Part shown: positions 32,733 to 44,766 of the stretch, one piece after another
Numbering within the stretch: position 1 is the first letter of the stretch
How the letters are laid out: every line of letters starts with the position of its first letter
Origin: Pogostemon cablin
Taxonomy: Eukaryota > Streptophyta > Magnoliopsida > Lamiales > Lamiaceae
Direction: 5' to 3'
Assembly: GCA_023678885.1 (NCBI GenBank)
Contig: CM043001.1
Coordinates: forward strand, 5,342,001-5,406,000
DNA: 64,000 bases
Notes under the pieces: generated by a model
Told to the model about the DNA's origin: nothing
Seen by the model: the letters and a program-made list of their open reading frames with translations, nothing else
Database searches by the model: none
Position numbers and translations under genes: made by a program

Positions 32733-33340
32733 CTAACCTACTAGTGAAGGGAGACCGAGGTAGCGACCAGTGTTTAGAGGTTGCCAGACTCCCAAGATAG
32801 CAGAAATATCAAGTTTACTCTGAGCTCCCACATTTCTACTGAAGAAGATGCCTGATTCTCCAAAATTAATAGCTTGACCTGAGATATTTTCGTAAGTCAC
32901 AAGGACTTCTTTCAGTGTTCTACATTCCTGAGTGGTTGCACGACAAAACAGCAAGCAATCATTAGCAAATAATATATGAGTTATCGTAGGCGCAACTCGA
33001 CAAACTCTACTTCCATGAAGTAAACCTCTCCGATTTGCTCTATTAATTAAAGCTGATAAGCCTTCTGCACAAAAAATAAATAGGTAGGGTGAAAGTGGGT
33101 CACCTTTCCTTAAGCCTCTACCAGGAGTAACAGGTCCAACCATGTCATCATTTATCAAGAAAGAGTAGGTGACTGATTGCACGATAACATCATCCGTCTT
33201 ACCCAACTATTGCAGAAACCCAACTTCAACAAAATATGTTCAAGATAACTCCAATCAACTCTGTCATAAGCCTTGCTAATGTCAATTTTCAAAGCTACAT
33301 CACCAAATCTCCCAATACTCTTTCTTTCATAGAGTAATAC
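32733..33340 (-). pseudogene. LINE reverse transcriptase palm
   Basis: 33340-33155 reads GDVALKIDISKAYDRVDW (RT block A with the first catalytic Asp). After a frameshift near 33190, the frame 33206-32733 reads GLRKGDPLSPYLFIFCAEGLS, then ITHILFANDCLLFCRAT, which replaces the usual FADD with FAND. The second catalytic Asp pair is therefore partly lost. NTGRYLGLPSLVG closes the domain. Confidence 0.85.
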
Positions 33341-33344
33341 ACCT

Positions 33345-34158
33345 ATTAGAAAAAACTTATACACTATGAAATTAAAAAAATACAATTTCTGATGAGGAAA
33401 GAAAATGAAAGAGAGCATGTATAATAACCTATGCATTACAAATAGTAGTATGATTTTGCATTACTTTTTATTTGATTTTACAAATAGTTTTTTTAGTTTT
33501 CAAATATATTATTAGTGTATATGTATTTTTTAATAAATGCATAACTTTTTAAACTAAGATGTATAAATTTGATATTGAATATCAATATCGCAAGTTTTTA
33601 AAAGAAGTGATACATTTATTTAATAACGTGTATGCACTATTTAATTATAACCAATATTTATGATTATTAGGATGTGCATAACAAAATCAATAGAATATAT
33701 TACGTTTAATATACATTTAAGAATAAAATGTTATACATTTATTACAAATCACATATACAATATTAAAGGAAGCTCCACCATCATGAATAAAATATTATAC
33801 ATTATTACAAATTCCATATACAAAAAGAAGCTCCATGTGCAAGCTACAATATTGGACTATGGATGGATTGAGATAATCGGTGGGAGTTTCATCCGAGTGA
33901 AGAATATAGACTAACAAAATCCTTCAATTCAACATCATTGATTGAAACCCATGCGAAGACCACAATTATTAAATCCTTTCGATTTGAAACCTTCTCTGAT
34001 TCAGCACCCAATAATATTAAGATGCTAATCCTAAAACATTAGGGCACAAACATCACCGCAGAAATAGAAATTAGGGCATAAATTAGGGCATAATTTGTTA
34101 GGAAAGGAAAACAAAGAAGAAGATTATTACCTCAACAGCCTTGCAATATGAACGAAGA
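33345..34158. other. AT-rich interval
   Basis: Contains a loose duplication of ATTATACATTATTACAAAT-like text (about 33728 and 33786). The frame 33660-33914 is low-complexity. Nothing assignable. Confidence 0.5.
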
Positions 34159-34440
34159 ACTCTGTCATGCTGGAATTAGCATGCTGTGGAAGGAAGAGAG
34201 AGAGTCTCCAGGCCTAATTATGCGAGAGAACGCAGGGAAGAGAGGGAAGAGAGAGAGTCCATGCCTAAATTGTGTGAGAGAACGCAGGGGTAAAGAAGGA
34301 GAGTTCAGCCGCCGTGTGTGAGAGAACGCAGGAGCAGGGGAAGAGAGGGAGCTGCCGTGAAAGAACGCAGGGGAAGAGAGGGAGATGAGAGTTCAGCCGC
34401 CGTAGGTGAAAGAGAGAGAACGCGGAAACTTAATGAAATT
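34159..34440 (+). repeat. Purine-rich tandem repeats of GAGAGAACGCAGGG
   Basis: Five to six copies of GTGAGAGAACGCAGGG-like units alternate with GGAAGAGAGGGAGA and GTTCAGCCGCCGT. The unit length varies (55-75 bases). They make a spurious 64-codon frame at 34318. Confidence 0.7.
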
Positions 34441-34611
34441 AGGGTTCTAAATCTATTATATATGATAGGTCAAAAATTTAAATTGGGTAGGTTTGACCCT
34501 ATTGCACCTTAAAGAGAGAACGCGGAAACTTATTGAAATTAGGGTTCTGAATCTATTATATATGATGGATCAAAAATTTAAATTGGATAGGTTTGACCTT
34601 ATTGCACCTTA
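34412..34611 (+). repeat. Exact-spacing 100-bp tandem duplication
   Basis: GAGAGAACGCGGAAACTTAA...TTGCACCTTAAA occurs twice, with an offset of exactly 100 bases and only a few differences, which suggests a recent duplication. Confidence 0.9.
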
Positions 34612-34743
34612 AAAACTGGTGCACACTAGTATTTGCCTTTTATACTATATATACCTATCTCACATGAGAGTGATTCTAATTTAAAATTAAAAAAGTAAAT
34701 AAAAATAAATAAAAGTTACTTGTAATTTATATAAAGGGTATGT

Positions 34744-36134
34744 CTTGTATGAGACCGTTTCATATATCACAATTCGTGAGACGAATTATCCATTAACTAA
34801 ATAATATGATATAATAAATAAATAAATAATAAAAAGACAGCCGTAGCCGGTTACCCGCATCTTCTCCGCAACTTCTCGAAAAAAGTAGTCATGTTCAAGT
34901 AATCAAGGTAATCTCTATTTCCTTTTCGTCTAATGATTTTAATTTATTAATTAAAGGGCAAGAAATACTTAAAATATAATATGATCATTTTAAAAAAATT
35001 GAAAGTGGTAGATTAAAATTCAAGAGTGATACACATTTCATAAAAATTTCATAAATTAAAAGGTGGTAATATTTTTAATAAAAAATAATATTAAATAAAA
35101 AAATGATATTCGATTAATCAAATATTTGATAAATAATTTATAAATAAGACAAGAAGTAATAACTTTTTTAATAAAAAATATAATATTTTAAATCAAAAGT
35201 AATACTTTTGTTTGATTAAGAAAAAAGTGATACACATTCAATTAAATATTAAATGAAGTTTTTATGAGACGTATAAAAAGTGATAATATTTTTTAAAAAA
35301 GTGATAGGATTTTTAATAAAAAGTGATACACTTTTTATAAAAATTTCATAAATTAAAAGGTGATAATGGATAAAAAGTGATAATTTTTTAATAAAAAATG
35401 ATAATATTTTCAATCAAAAGTGATACTCCTGTTTGATTAAGAAAAAAGTGATACACATTCAATTAAATATTAAATGAAGTTTTTATGAGACAGATAAAAA
35501 GTGATAATATTTTTAAAAAATGTGATAACATTTTTAAAATAAACAGTGATACATGATAAAAAATGATAAACATCCAATTAAATTATTTAATAATATATTT
35601 TATCATGCACATAAAAAGTGATAACATTTTCAATGAAAAGTGATATCTTATAAAGGAAAAGTAATAATTATTTAAATGAATTATTCCATTAATTATTAAT
35701 ATAATAAATAAAAAGTGATAATTAATAAATAAAAAATGTAGTTCTCATTCAATTTTTTTTTGTTAATGATATATTATTTTGACACGATTATATTAATTGT
35801 GTTATTTAAGAAAAATATTCTCTTATTTTATTTACATATAATTATATAAATATAATAAACAATAACAATATAGGTTCTAATACGTACACTATAAAACTAA
35901 ACAAAACCTAATTCAATTTTAAAAAAAAGTAAAAATAAAACGGCAAAAAGAAGTGAATGGTTTAACTAAATTGAGGTGGTTACATGCATGCATTTAGTTG
36001 AATCAGCATCAGGTTGACAGCAAAAAAAAGTTGACGGCATCAGGTTGGCGGTGGATTTTGGATCCGCGACATTTTAATGGACTTGTATTTGACCCGTCTC
36101 ACGAAATGTGATCCGTAAGACGGTCTCATACAAG
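34744..36134. mobile_element. Larger member of the CTTGTATGAGACCG family
   Basis: The ends CTTGTATGAGACCGTTTCAT (left) and, inward from the right, CTTGTATGAGACCGTCTTAC are inverted repeats, and CGTGAGACG recurs a little further in on both sides. The interior has dozens of AAAGTGATAA words and a direct repeat with an offset of about 224 bases (35191-35300 and 35412-35520) containing TTGATTAAGAAAAAAGTGAT. No transposase. No target duplication recognised. Confidence 0.65.
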
Positions 36135-36158
36135 TTTTTTTTCTTATATAAATAATGG

Positions 36159-36373
36159 GCAAGTCTTGCGTGAGACCGTCTCACATGAGACAATTTTACA
36201 CCTTTTAAATTAGTTATCAGTTACGCTATAAAATGTTATAACTTTTCATTTATATTTTAAGTTGTTCATGAAATTACATTATCACATTTCATTAATTGAA
36301 TATCACTTTTCATTAAAAATATTATCACTTTCGTCTTACATAAGAGTTTACATGACAGTCCCACACTCTTTGC
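36159..36373. mobile_element. Third member of the GAGACCGTCTC MITE family, eroded right end
   Basis: Left end GGGCAAGTCTTGCGTGAGACC; right end near GACAGTCCCACACTCTTTGCC. The interior shows the same GTGATAA/TTATCAC words as 9041-9257. It lies only 25 bases from the right end of 34744-36134. Confidence 0.55.
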
Positions 36374-37607
36374 CTATAGATAATTATCATACACAATATG
36401 AAAATTAGATAAAAGAAGTTTTTGTAATAATGTGAATGAATATATTGTGTTATAAATTACTATTCTCTAATCCTTTCAAATTTTATTCTTTATTCAATAA
36501 ATGTTCATAATTTATAATTTGATATATATTTGAAAGGTACAACAATTAATTTATCATTATAAACTATTACATATTTCTCTAAAGTAACACTACTTTTACA
36601 CTTATCTCTCCTTCCATTATATCATCGTCCCAATCGTTCCTTTCTCCAAATTTTCATTCCTTCCTCCTCCTATTCCCTCTCCCACCCCATCCCGAAAACA
36701 AAATTGAGTTAGAGCTTACCTCAATTTAAAGAAGAAAAAAATTGAATAGACCAATTATGACAACTTTCCTACACAATTGGATAGAAGGAGAATGATTGTT
36801 CTTGGAAGCGTTCAATCATTTTCTTTAAACATTTTTTAAGTCTTTCATGTATAATAATCTTTTAAATTATGTTCAAATGTGAATTATATATCATTGTCAT
36901 TCACATAAGCTTCAAATACATTATTATATGAATATTAAATTAGTATGTGTTCCCGGGCCATTTCATTCGCTACACTTAGCTCGAAAGCGAATTCAGTCAA
37001 CCAGGTCTCAATCCTAATAAAGGGAGAAAGTGAAGTATGACATTACTCTCAACTATATAAAATGGTCCGGGGTGGAATTTACTTTCGTTGTGGAATTTCC
37101 CTTCTTTATATTGTTAATTAAGGGATTCGTAAATACACCGAACATTGAAAATTACTTATGTAATTTTTATAATAATTCATTTTTTAAACTATGGTTGGAT
37201 TTATAATTATAAAATTTCATGTAATATTTAATTATTCACCCTTAAATTTTCTCTCTTAAAAGTAATATAATTCTGATCACACTCAAACTCAATTATTCAC
37301 CCTTAAATTTTCTCTCTTAAACGTAATATAATTCTGATCACACTCAAACTCAAGACTCTCTCCCCATTAAGTTTCCTGTCTCTTTTTTGTATTAATAACT
37401 ATTAAGCTACAATTCACTCACACCTTTATGCACTCATATATACTTTGCTTCACTAATTCTTCTGTAGCCCCTTTTTATAGATGTTCATAGGTCGTGGTAA
37501 GCTTCCACATTAGTTAGGATAAAATATCGTTTAATAGCCACTTTTTATTAAATACAATTTTAAATAGCCACATCTGTCAAGAACAATTTTTATTAGCCAC
37601 TATTTAG
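36374..37607. other. AT-rich interval with a 61-bp tandem duplication
   Basis: 37230-37290 and 37291-37351 are near-identical direct copies (AATTATTCACCCTTAAATTT...). Otherwise there is pyrimidine-rich text around 36600-36700 and no supported gene. Confidence 0.6.
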
Positions 37608-38238
37608 TGAATTCCCCAAATTACCCCCAATAACTGTCAGATAAAGGATGAAAATAAGGCACGGGATGTCCTGTGACACTTTGGTGTGATATCTCCTGTA
37701 ACATCTCTTAATAGAGTGACACGTGATAGGTTGAATAAATTCTTACCCCTAATGGTTTATTGGTTAGGGTATAATATCTCTTATCTCTCCTACGTGTCAC
37801 TCATTTAATGGAGTGGCACAAGAAATGTCACACGAAAGTGGCACAGAAGATCCACACCCCGAAAATAAAGGGGTCATCATCATGTCACTTTTGACTGCAG
37901 TAAATGGGATGAGTGAACCACATTTAAAATTGTACTTAGTGGGTTGGTGGATCACATTTAAAGTTTTAAAAATTTTCAAATTAAAATTTTGGATTTGGGT
38001 AGGTGGGGTATATCATTAACGTCATTTTTATTCCAAATACTCCATCTTTCTTCTCTCTCATCTTTCGTCCAACATCCTCTCTCCCTTTCGTCCAACATCC
38101 TCTCTCTTTCTCTCTCCCTTTCGTCCCAAAGCACAGAGAGCAGTGCCACCCTTTTGTAGTACTCCTTTCTCAGTCTCTCCTTTCCATCTGCCGGAATAGG
38201 CATTTCCTGACGAAGTAAATTTGGTGAATTTTCGAAAT

Positions 38239-41200
38239 GGCAAATTTTTGGGTATGTATGAAACCAGTTTTATTTGCATTTTAAATTGTGAGTTATTTGT
38301 TTATAATGTGTCCTACATTGAGTTTGTAGTACTCGTTTTCGAGGATACGATGTACATTTTGTGTGATTTTGTTCATAGGTGTAAAATGTGAATTCATTGT
38401 GTATAATGTTTGTTACATGTTGTGGTTTGGAAATGTAATGTGTTGAATGTGACTTAATTTTGTATACATTATGTTTAGAATGTAGGACCGCAGTGGGGGT
38501 GTTTTTTTTTTTTGAATTTTTTAGAAATGTTGGTTAGCCGAATAGGGTTTTGTTGTAAACCGAATAGAACAAATATGTAGGCCGAATAGAATAAGTGTAG
38601 GCCGAATAGAACAAAGTGTAGGAGTGTATTTTCTTTGAATTTTTTGGAAATGTTGGTTGGCTGAATAGAGCTTTTTTGGTAGGCCGAATAGAACAAATCT
38701 ATAGGCCGAATAGAAAAGGTGTATACCGAATAGAACAATGTATATGAGTGTTTTTTTTTATTTTTTGGAAATGTTGGTTGACCGAATAGAGTTTTTTTGT
38801 AGGCCGAATAGAACAAGTGTAGGTCTAATAGAACAAATTGTAGAAGTGTATTTTTTGGAATATTTGGAAATGTTGGTTGGCCAAATAGAGATTTTTTGTA
38901 GATCGAATAGAACAAATCTGTAGGCCGAATAGAACAAGTGTAGGCCGAATAGAACAAAGTATAGTTTGAATAATGTGATAGCACTGACCTTGGACGAATA
39001 GAGCAATATACGTAGGCCGAATAGAACAGTGCGTATGCCGAATAGAACAAATGATTGAGTGTGCCAATATTTGTTCAGTTGCTGCAATGAACTTATTGTT
39101 ATTTGATATAATTATCACTTATTGTCTTATTAAGTAAGTTGGTTGAATTGATGCAGAGTACATCTATTTGATGTATGTTACATATTATTTAGCAAAAAAT
39201 TTAATTTGTGCAGGGTGACTGGAAGCGTCCAACTATGCAGGGGCAGAACTGCAGTATACATAATTACTGCAAACCTGAGGTTGTTATGGCAATTATCTGT
39301 AAGCAGTTAACAAAGGTTGGGGGTAATGCAGAGGATATGTTTAGGAGATCTTGTTTTGGTCATTACTGGGATCTTCACGATGATTGGAACGCGCATGCTA
39401 ATCTCCACGTCTCATGACACGGGAGATCTTACTCAGCGGGGATGATGTCACTGCTAGATATTTTCAGGTTGAGAACGAGTGTCTTAGATTTAGTAGGGTA
39501 GAGTTCATGTGGATGATGGGGCTCTGTTTAATTTCGGGACAGAGTGAGGTTTGATCCGAACGTGTCGTATCATATCCTGCTTGGTGGGGTGTACGATACG
39601 TATTATGGTCAGGTCAAAAGACCATTAGTAAGTGAGATTGCCCATGACTTTGAAGATACAAAATTTAGTGGTATTAGCCCCGAGAACGCGATTAAAATTG
39701 CTAAGGTGCTGTTGTTGTACTATTTTCTCCTTGGATTGGATGTTACCAAGGTGAGTGTAGACAATTGGGTTTGGGTGCTAGTAGAGGACGAGCGTAGATG
39801 AGATTTATTCCCTTGGGGCCAGGTTAGTTATATGCCTACTACACTTTATGGACCATATTTTGACTGAACTTTCTGAAGGAAAAAACCCCAACAAGTACAG
39901 ATACCACTTTTACGGGTGCACATTTGCGCTCCTGGTACGTATTGTAGTAGATCACTTAAACTTATAGTGTATTACTAGTTTCAGCAATAGTAATAATCTA
40001 ACATATGTAGTTTACGTGTGACAGGTTTGGGCGTACGAGCGTCTACCTGCCCTTGCTGCACTGTATGGCCATGTCCCTACCAATAGGGAGGATGCTAGGC
40101 CACTTTTCTTGCGGTGGGTTTTTATGAATCATTAATTCATTTCGGTACAGACAAATCAGTGATATTGTATCTAACTGTAATGTTTTTTTTAATCAGGATC
40201 TTGTATTGGTGGATTTTTCTCGGGTGCTCCCTCAGGAGCACAGAAAAGTTTATTGGATTGGAATAGATGATGATCCTTTGTAGGGTTTGATCATGAGGCT
40301 GTACACCAAGTCATATTCTAACCCCAGACGAAAAGTTGTCCGGGGGCTTGATTTCTTATATGTGGAGCAGCAGACCGCGGTGGAGGCATACGATCCTACT
40401 AGCAATTCATGGGATCAGCAGTACTATTCGGGTGTGGCTGTTGAGGATCAGTGGACTGGCTAGCGCACGGATGATCCTTCAGCTTGGGTGTCAAATTAGG
40501 ATGAGCATTCTTACCGACCTCCTTATACTCCTAGGACCACAGTGGACATGATCCAGGGGAGACGAGGTATGCTGAGCCCAACTCGTATGATCCCACGCAT
40601 CATGTTCCTCCGTCCTCTGCTCGTAGCAGGTATGCTCGAGTTGTAAATGAGCATGATGGACAGAAGCACTATGACGCTGAAGTCGATGAGCCCCAGTGTT
40701 TCATGGGAGTGGGATTGGTGACGCCCACGGATATGATCAGGATTTCAAAGAAAGGGTCTTCCGTAGGCTGGATCAGCTGGATGAGTTGTTAACCCAGCTT
40801 GCATGTCATATTGTGTCTGAGCATCACACACAATATTTATTTCGACTTGCACTTACCCAGAAGTTCTGGCGCCTTTCAGCTGATATTTCGCATAACCGGG
40901 GGTCTTAGTATGAGCCATCGAACTCGAGGTCAAGGGTTAGATCTCCCCCTTCTAGAGTAGTGGATCCTGTGAGTCCGATAACCCCCACACCTGGTGTCGC
41001 TCAAGATGGTCTGATGCGTGCTAAGCGGCCAAGAAACCCAAGTGCAGTGTTACAGTCACCATTCACAACGACTGAATGGGAGCACCGCTGGCAACTATAC
41101 CAGTGATTTAAGACAAGCAAAGATATGTAAGTGTTAATTTAGTATTTTAGATATTTTCATATATTACTTTAAATACTTGTGCTTTTTGTTAAAGAATTGT

Positions 41201-42110
41201 TGAATTCAGGGTCGACGTTTGACTTGGCTATGGAGTGGGCAGTGATTTTTTCATAGGGATGGAAGACCCCGGTGTTTGGTTTGACGACCAGGTAATTGAG
41301 AGAGTCTTCATGTATATACTTAATAAGTACATATGTTCACTAATTCATAATATTCTGTAATAAATTTCTATATGTTTCAGCACATGGATGCATATCTCCG
41401 GATATTATCAGAGCGACCGTCAGCGATAGGCGTACACATCCATCAGGATGTTGGGAACTACTGCATTCTGGACATGCAATTCTCTGTAAGTAACAATTAC
41501 ATTATCAATGTATGAAAAAAATTTTCAAGTAATTTTGAGACGAATCTTATACAATAATTTTCCTCTAAGGTCTGAGTTCATTCCGTATGGAATGAGCACA
41601 CGAGGCGGTACAGAGATAATAGAACGACGTTTGCCAACATAAGTGATGACTTGTTGACAGATCTTCGTAGTACGCAGTAGGGAGTTTACCCATGTGGAGG
41701 GGATCCAGGCCATGGATAGAGTGTGACGTGGTATTTTATCTTAACCCATGATGTAATCAAATAATTATATCTCCTACTTTGACCAAGGATTCTACATCTA
41801 ATATATACATTACTCTTAACTTATTTTGACAGATTATGTTCATAGTCCACATGTCTGCGCACTACTATCCATGTGCACTGATTACGAAGGATATGACCTT
41901 CTTCTGTTTTGACTCGTTCCGGCATAGATTGGATGAAGGGCCCGACATGAGGGAGCATCGGATGTTAGAGACTTTACCATTCAGACGTGTCATTCAAGCC
42001 TTGCTGTGTGAGATTGACCCCCAAGGGGTTCCGTACACTTTTCCACTGACTCCAGCTCGCGCAGAGATTTGTTACAGACAGGAGGACGACTCCAGTTGAG
42101 GCCCAACGTG
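38239..42110 (+). pseudogene. DUF1985/Ulp1 (C48)-like protein gene of the MULE
   Basis: The proposed exon 1 is ATG at 38239 (MANFW) with donor GTATGT. The acceptor TTTGTGCAG ends at 39212, giving GDWKRPTMQGQNC and then VVMAIICKQLTKVGG and FRRSCFGHYWDLH. Next, 39544-39801 reads ILLGGVYDTYYG, ENAIKIAKVLLLYYFLLGLD and VDNWVWVLVEDERR, the DUF1985-like region common in Ulp1-containing MULE proteins. 40270-41100 is a polar linker. 41840-42099 holds the protease-like end: MFIVHMSAHYYPCALI (candidate His) and FFCFDSFRHR (candidate Asp). The usual DCG cysteine segment is not visible. Stops and frameshifts occur throughout. The reading frame runs into the retrotransposon target site at 42129-42133 and resumes after 50432 with DHMLRYRRHIAFLIFQ. 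Ulp1-type proteins remove SUMO; a role in transposition is unknown. Confidence 0.6.
38525..39050 (+). repeat. Array of GTAGGCCGAATAGAACA repeats, left
   Basis: Close to twenty copies by eye, at irregular 15-45-base spacing, within two or three larger modules that each begin with TTTTTTGGAAATGTTGGTTG. The array lies within the predicted first intron of the DUF1985/Ulp1-like gene. The spurious frames it gives on the minus strand (FYSAY/SIRPT repeats) are not genes. Confidence 0.85.
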
Positions 42111-42133
42111 TCTCAGGACCCTTGACGGGTTAT

Positions 42134-43982
42134 TGATGAGAGTGAAAATAAGCGTGTTTTAATATCCAATTTAACACCTTTTTTATTGATATTGTAGTCT
42201 TATACGAGCACAAGTGTCTTATATTCGATATATATGAGAATTATGTGCACTTGAGGTATTTTGTTGTGTTTTAGGTGGAAAAAGGATCAAAAGAGCCAAG
42301 TTTGAGAAAAGGTGCAATTTGTGCAAGAATGCTGATAAATGCACATCCAACTTGTGTAATTATTATGTATTGATGTGGAGCTCTGAATTAGATTTGTCAT
42401 ATATGGTTGGAAAGCTACAGAAGAGAGGGTCGTTTTGGTGTAAAGAACATCCCAATCAGATTTCGAACGAGAAAGTTATGAGTAAAGTGGTGACGTCGCG
42501 CGAGCTGTGCCGAACAGAACTAATGTGCTATTTTCCATGGCTTGTTACAGATTCAATTCTTAGAGTTTTGGTGATATCTTTATATTCAGAAAAATCCAAG
42601 GAAAAGAGGATCATGTGAGCACAAAAATTACTCAAATTGGAGGTCGGACGAGGAAGTTATGCTCAGAATCGTGAAGTCGCGCAGCTGTTGGCGAGAATTT
42701 CTGAAAATTTCCAAAAACTACCTTATTTATCCGGATCTCTTTTACCAAATTTAACACATGTCTCTTACCAAATTTTACATATGCCTAAATTTGGGTCCTT
42801 TCCAAGACCTACAAGGAGAGCTCACAAGTATAAAAAGGGGTGTAGATCACATCATAAAGAGGAGGAACACAACACAATACAAGAGAGGAGAAGAGAGGCC
42901 ACAGCATACAACACCCCACAAGGGGGGATCACACCCCAACCATCATTCTTTTCTCCATCCATCCATCACTTTGAAGATTCGTTTGTGGAATCAAGGGGAG
43001 AACTAAGAGAAGAATTCAAGAGCGAGAAGGACGCGATGACGCCACATCTAGGGTTTATTCGTTTCCTAATTTATCTTGTATTTTTCGGACATCCGAGTAA
43101 GATCTGTCCAACACCCATGATTGTTCTTCGCAACACCATGGGCTAGAGCCTTTTTGGTAGAACTAGGGTTGTGAAGGTTTTATCTACTTAATTGAACTTC
43201 CATGTGTATACTCCGTACAACACTACTTGTGGTTTATTTTATATAAGATTGTGCCTTTTTAATCCATACTTATATTCGTTTTGTGCATCAATAATCGTTG
43301 TGTAGAGTCTGAATACATAACATGGTTATTGCTTGAGTGCATTCACTGTTGAGCAGGGTTTTAAGTTATAATTCTAAGTGAAGGGATTCCGAAGTCTTAT
43401 TAGAACTATCTTATATGAATACTTATTAATTGAATTGAATTCGGGTTAATAAGTAGGATAAAGAAGATAATTTTATAGTACATATAAAGGGAGATCATAT
43501 CGGGTTAGAGTACCAATCCTAGGAGGAAATAATTGATACTGATAGTACCTAGAAAGGGGGGTGAATTATATCTCTTGCTCCGAGGGTATTCACACGTGTT
43601 ACACGCATATTTACTTGTGTCTATAGAGTAGATATGCATGGTTTAGTGATGCGTCCATATTCCACAAGGTAGAGTCGGACATTGACACATGGAAGGGAAG
43701 TTAATTAGTGAAATTGGATTATCTTAGAGCTACCTATTCTCCTACTTGATCCACTTTCGTATCCTTCGAGTGATAGTTTATTTTATTTGTTATTTAATTT
43801 CCAGCATATTAATTGTTAGATAACCATTAAAACGTAATTGCCTTGTCTTAATTAATTTAGATAATAATTAAATGAATAATACGCCGTCCCTTGGGTTCGA
43901 TATTCACTTGGTCACCTTTCAAGACTACAATTGATATCCTTCATACTTGGGGATTAATTGTGTCTTGAGAAAACGCGCATCA
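42134..43982 (+). repeat. 5' LTR of the Athila-like element
   Basis: 1849 bases, TG...CA. It contains a TATA-like TATAAAAAGG at about 42829 and the pyrimidine/CAC-rich text around 42850-42960. Open frames inside (42319-42618, 42637-43146) recur in the 3' LTR and are not treated as genes. Confidence 0.93.
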
Positions 43983-43988
43983 AGTTCT

Positions 43989-44006
43989 TGGCGCCGTTGC
44001 CAGGGA
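43989..44006 (+). promoter_or_regulatory. tRNA-Asp primer-binding site
   Basis: TGGCGCCGTTGCCAGGGA, six bases after the LTR end, matches the complement of the plant tRNA-Asp 3' end used by Athila-type elements at all but one base. Confidence 0.85.
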
Positions 44007-44142
44007 CGGCCGTTATTATTGATTTTATTATTTCTAGTTTGATTAAGATATTTTTTTCTTTTATTTGTGATTATTTATTTCTATCTAACCTTGAATTTTT
44101 TCTTGGTTATGCAAACAATTAATATGCAAACACTCAGAAGGG

Positions 44143-44701
44143 AGCTGGAGCTAATGATAATGCTAGGCGGATCGCCTTATTCAAGTTCTCTTTGATTGAT
44201 AAGGCGAAAGCTTGGTATGAGACTCTTGATGCCACAGATTGCACTACATGGGACCAACTGCAGCAGAAGTTCTTGGAGAGATACATGCCACCCTCAAGGA
44301 TCTTAAGGATGAGGCAAGAGATCACCCGATTTGTTATGAATCAGGGTGAGAAATTTGATGAGACGTGGGACAGGTTTAAAGACATGCTCAGGAGGTGCCC
44401 ACATCATGGAATGTCTAAGGCTGAATACATAAGTATTTTCTACTATGGATTGGATTGTGAGTCGCGTATTTTTATTGATGCATCATCAGGAGGAGCGCTG
44501 TTATCAAAGACAGCACTTGAAGCAGAAAAGTTATTTGAAGACATCTCTATGAATTTTCGTGACTGGCCAGTAGAGAGAGATAGAGGATCATATGTACTTG
44601 GCAAGGTGGCGCAGGTTGAATATCAAGTGAAGCCGAATAGGGATGATGAGATCGTCTCTAGTCTAGCTAACATCAACAAGCTACTAGAGACCCAGCAGTG
44701 A
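44143..44701 (+). pseudogene. Athila-type gag, N-terminally truncated
   Basis: The open translation contains RRIALFKFSLIDKAKAWYE, WDQLQQKFLERYMPPSRI, GEKFDETWDRFKDMLRRCP, SGGALLSKTALEAEKLFEDI and a C-terminal NINKLLETQQ before the stop. It is the conserved retrotransposon Gag capsid domain, which assembles the particle. The first part of the domain is missing: the gag text begins only about 140 bases after the primer site, in mid-domain, so a 5' deletion has fused leader to gag. The ORF-track Met at 44192 is internal. Confidence 0.8.
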
Positions 44702-44766
44702 CAGATTACAGAGTTGACACTAAGGGGGCCTAATATGAATCAGCAAGAAGTGAAGAGTGATGAAGA

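Larger units (their letters stand above)
30899..33340 (-). mobile_element. 5'-truncated L1-type LINE with RNase H domain
   Basis: The minus-strand coding order is RT (33340-32733), RT-associated zinc region (32474-31500), then RNase H (31465-31040). The element ends in a T8 run on the plus strand (30899-30906), a short poly(A) tail of the LINE. Everything 5' of the RT palm (endonuclease, ORF1) is missing, typical of incomplete reverse transcription. No target duplication could be identified. Confidence 0.85.
30046..34628. mobile_element. Possible composite DNA element bounded by GTGTACACC-like ends (tentative)
   Basis: Left text TCTATTGTACACCAAGTGTACG and right text read inward CTAGTGTGCACCAGTTTTTAAGGTGCAATAAGG share a GTGYACACCA core and a TGACC/GGTCAAACC block nearby, and each forms a small hairpin. 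The interior holds the duplicated GC-richer segment (30199-30414), the LINE and tandem repeats. No target duplication found. It could be two unrelated repeats. Confidence 0.25.

Noticed and set aside
38525..39050. CRISPR-like reading of the GAATAGAAC array
   Set aside because: Spacing is irregular, repeats are short and variable, and the neighbours are eukaryotic transposon genes.
38475..39118. Long minus-strand frames rich in FYSAY and SIRPT, up to 191 codons
   Set aside because: They only translate the GAATAGAAC repeat array; all three frames give repeat peptides and the true coding direction of the locus is plus.
42319..43146. Open frames of 99 and 169 codons that recur at 48849-49592
   Set aside because: They lie inside the two LTRs, differ between copies in length, and show no domain; ordinary LTR sequence.
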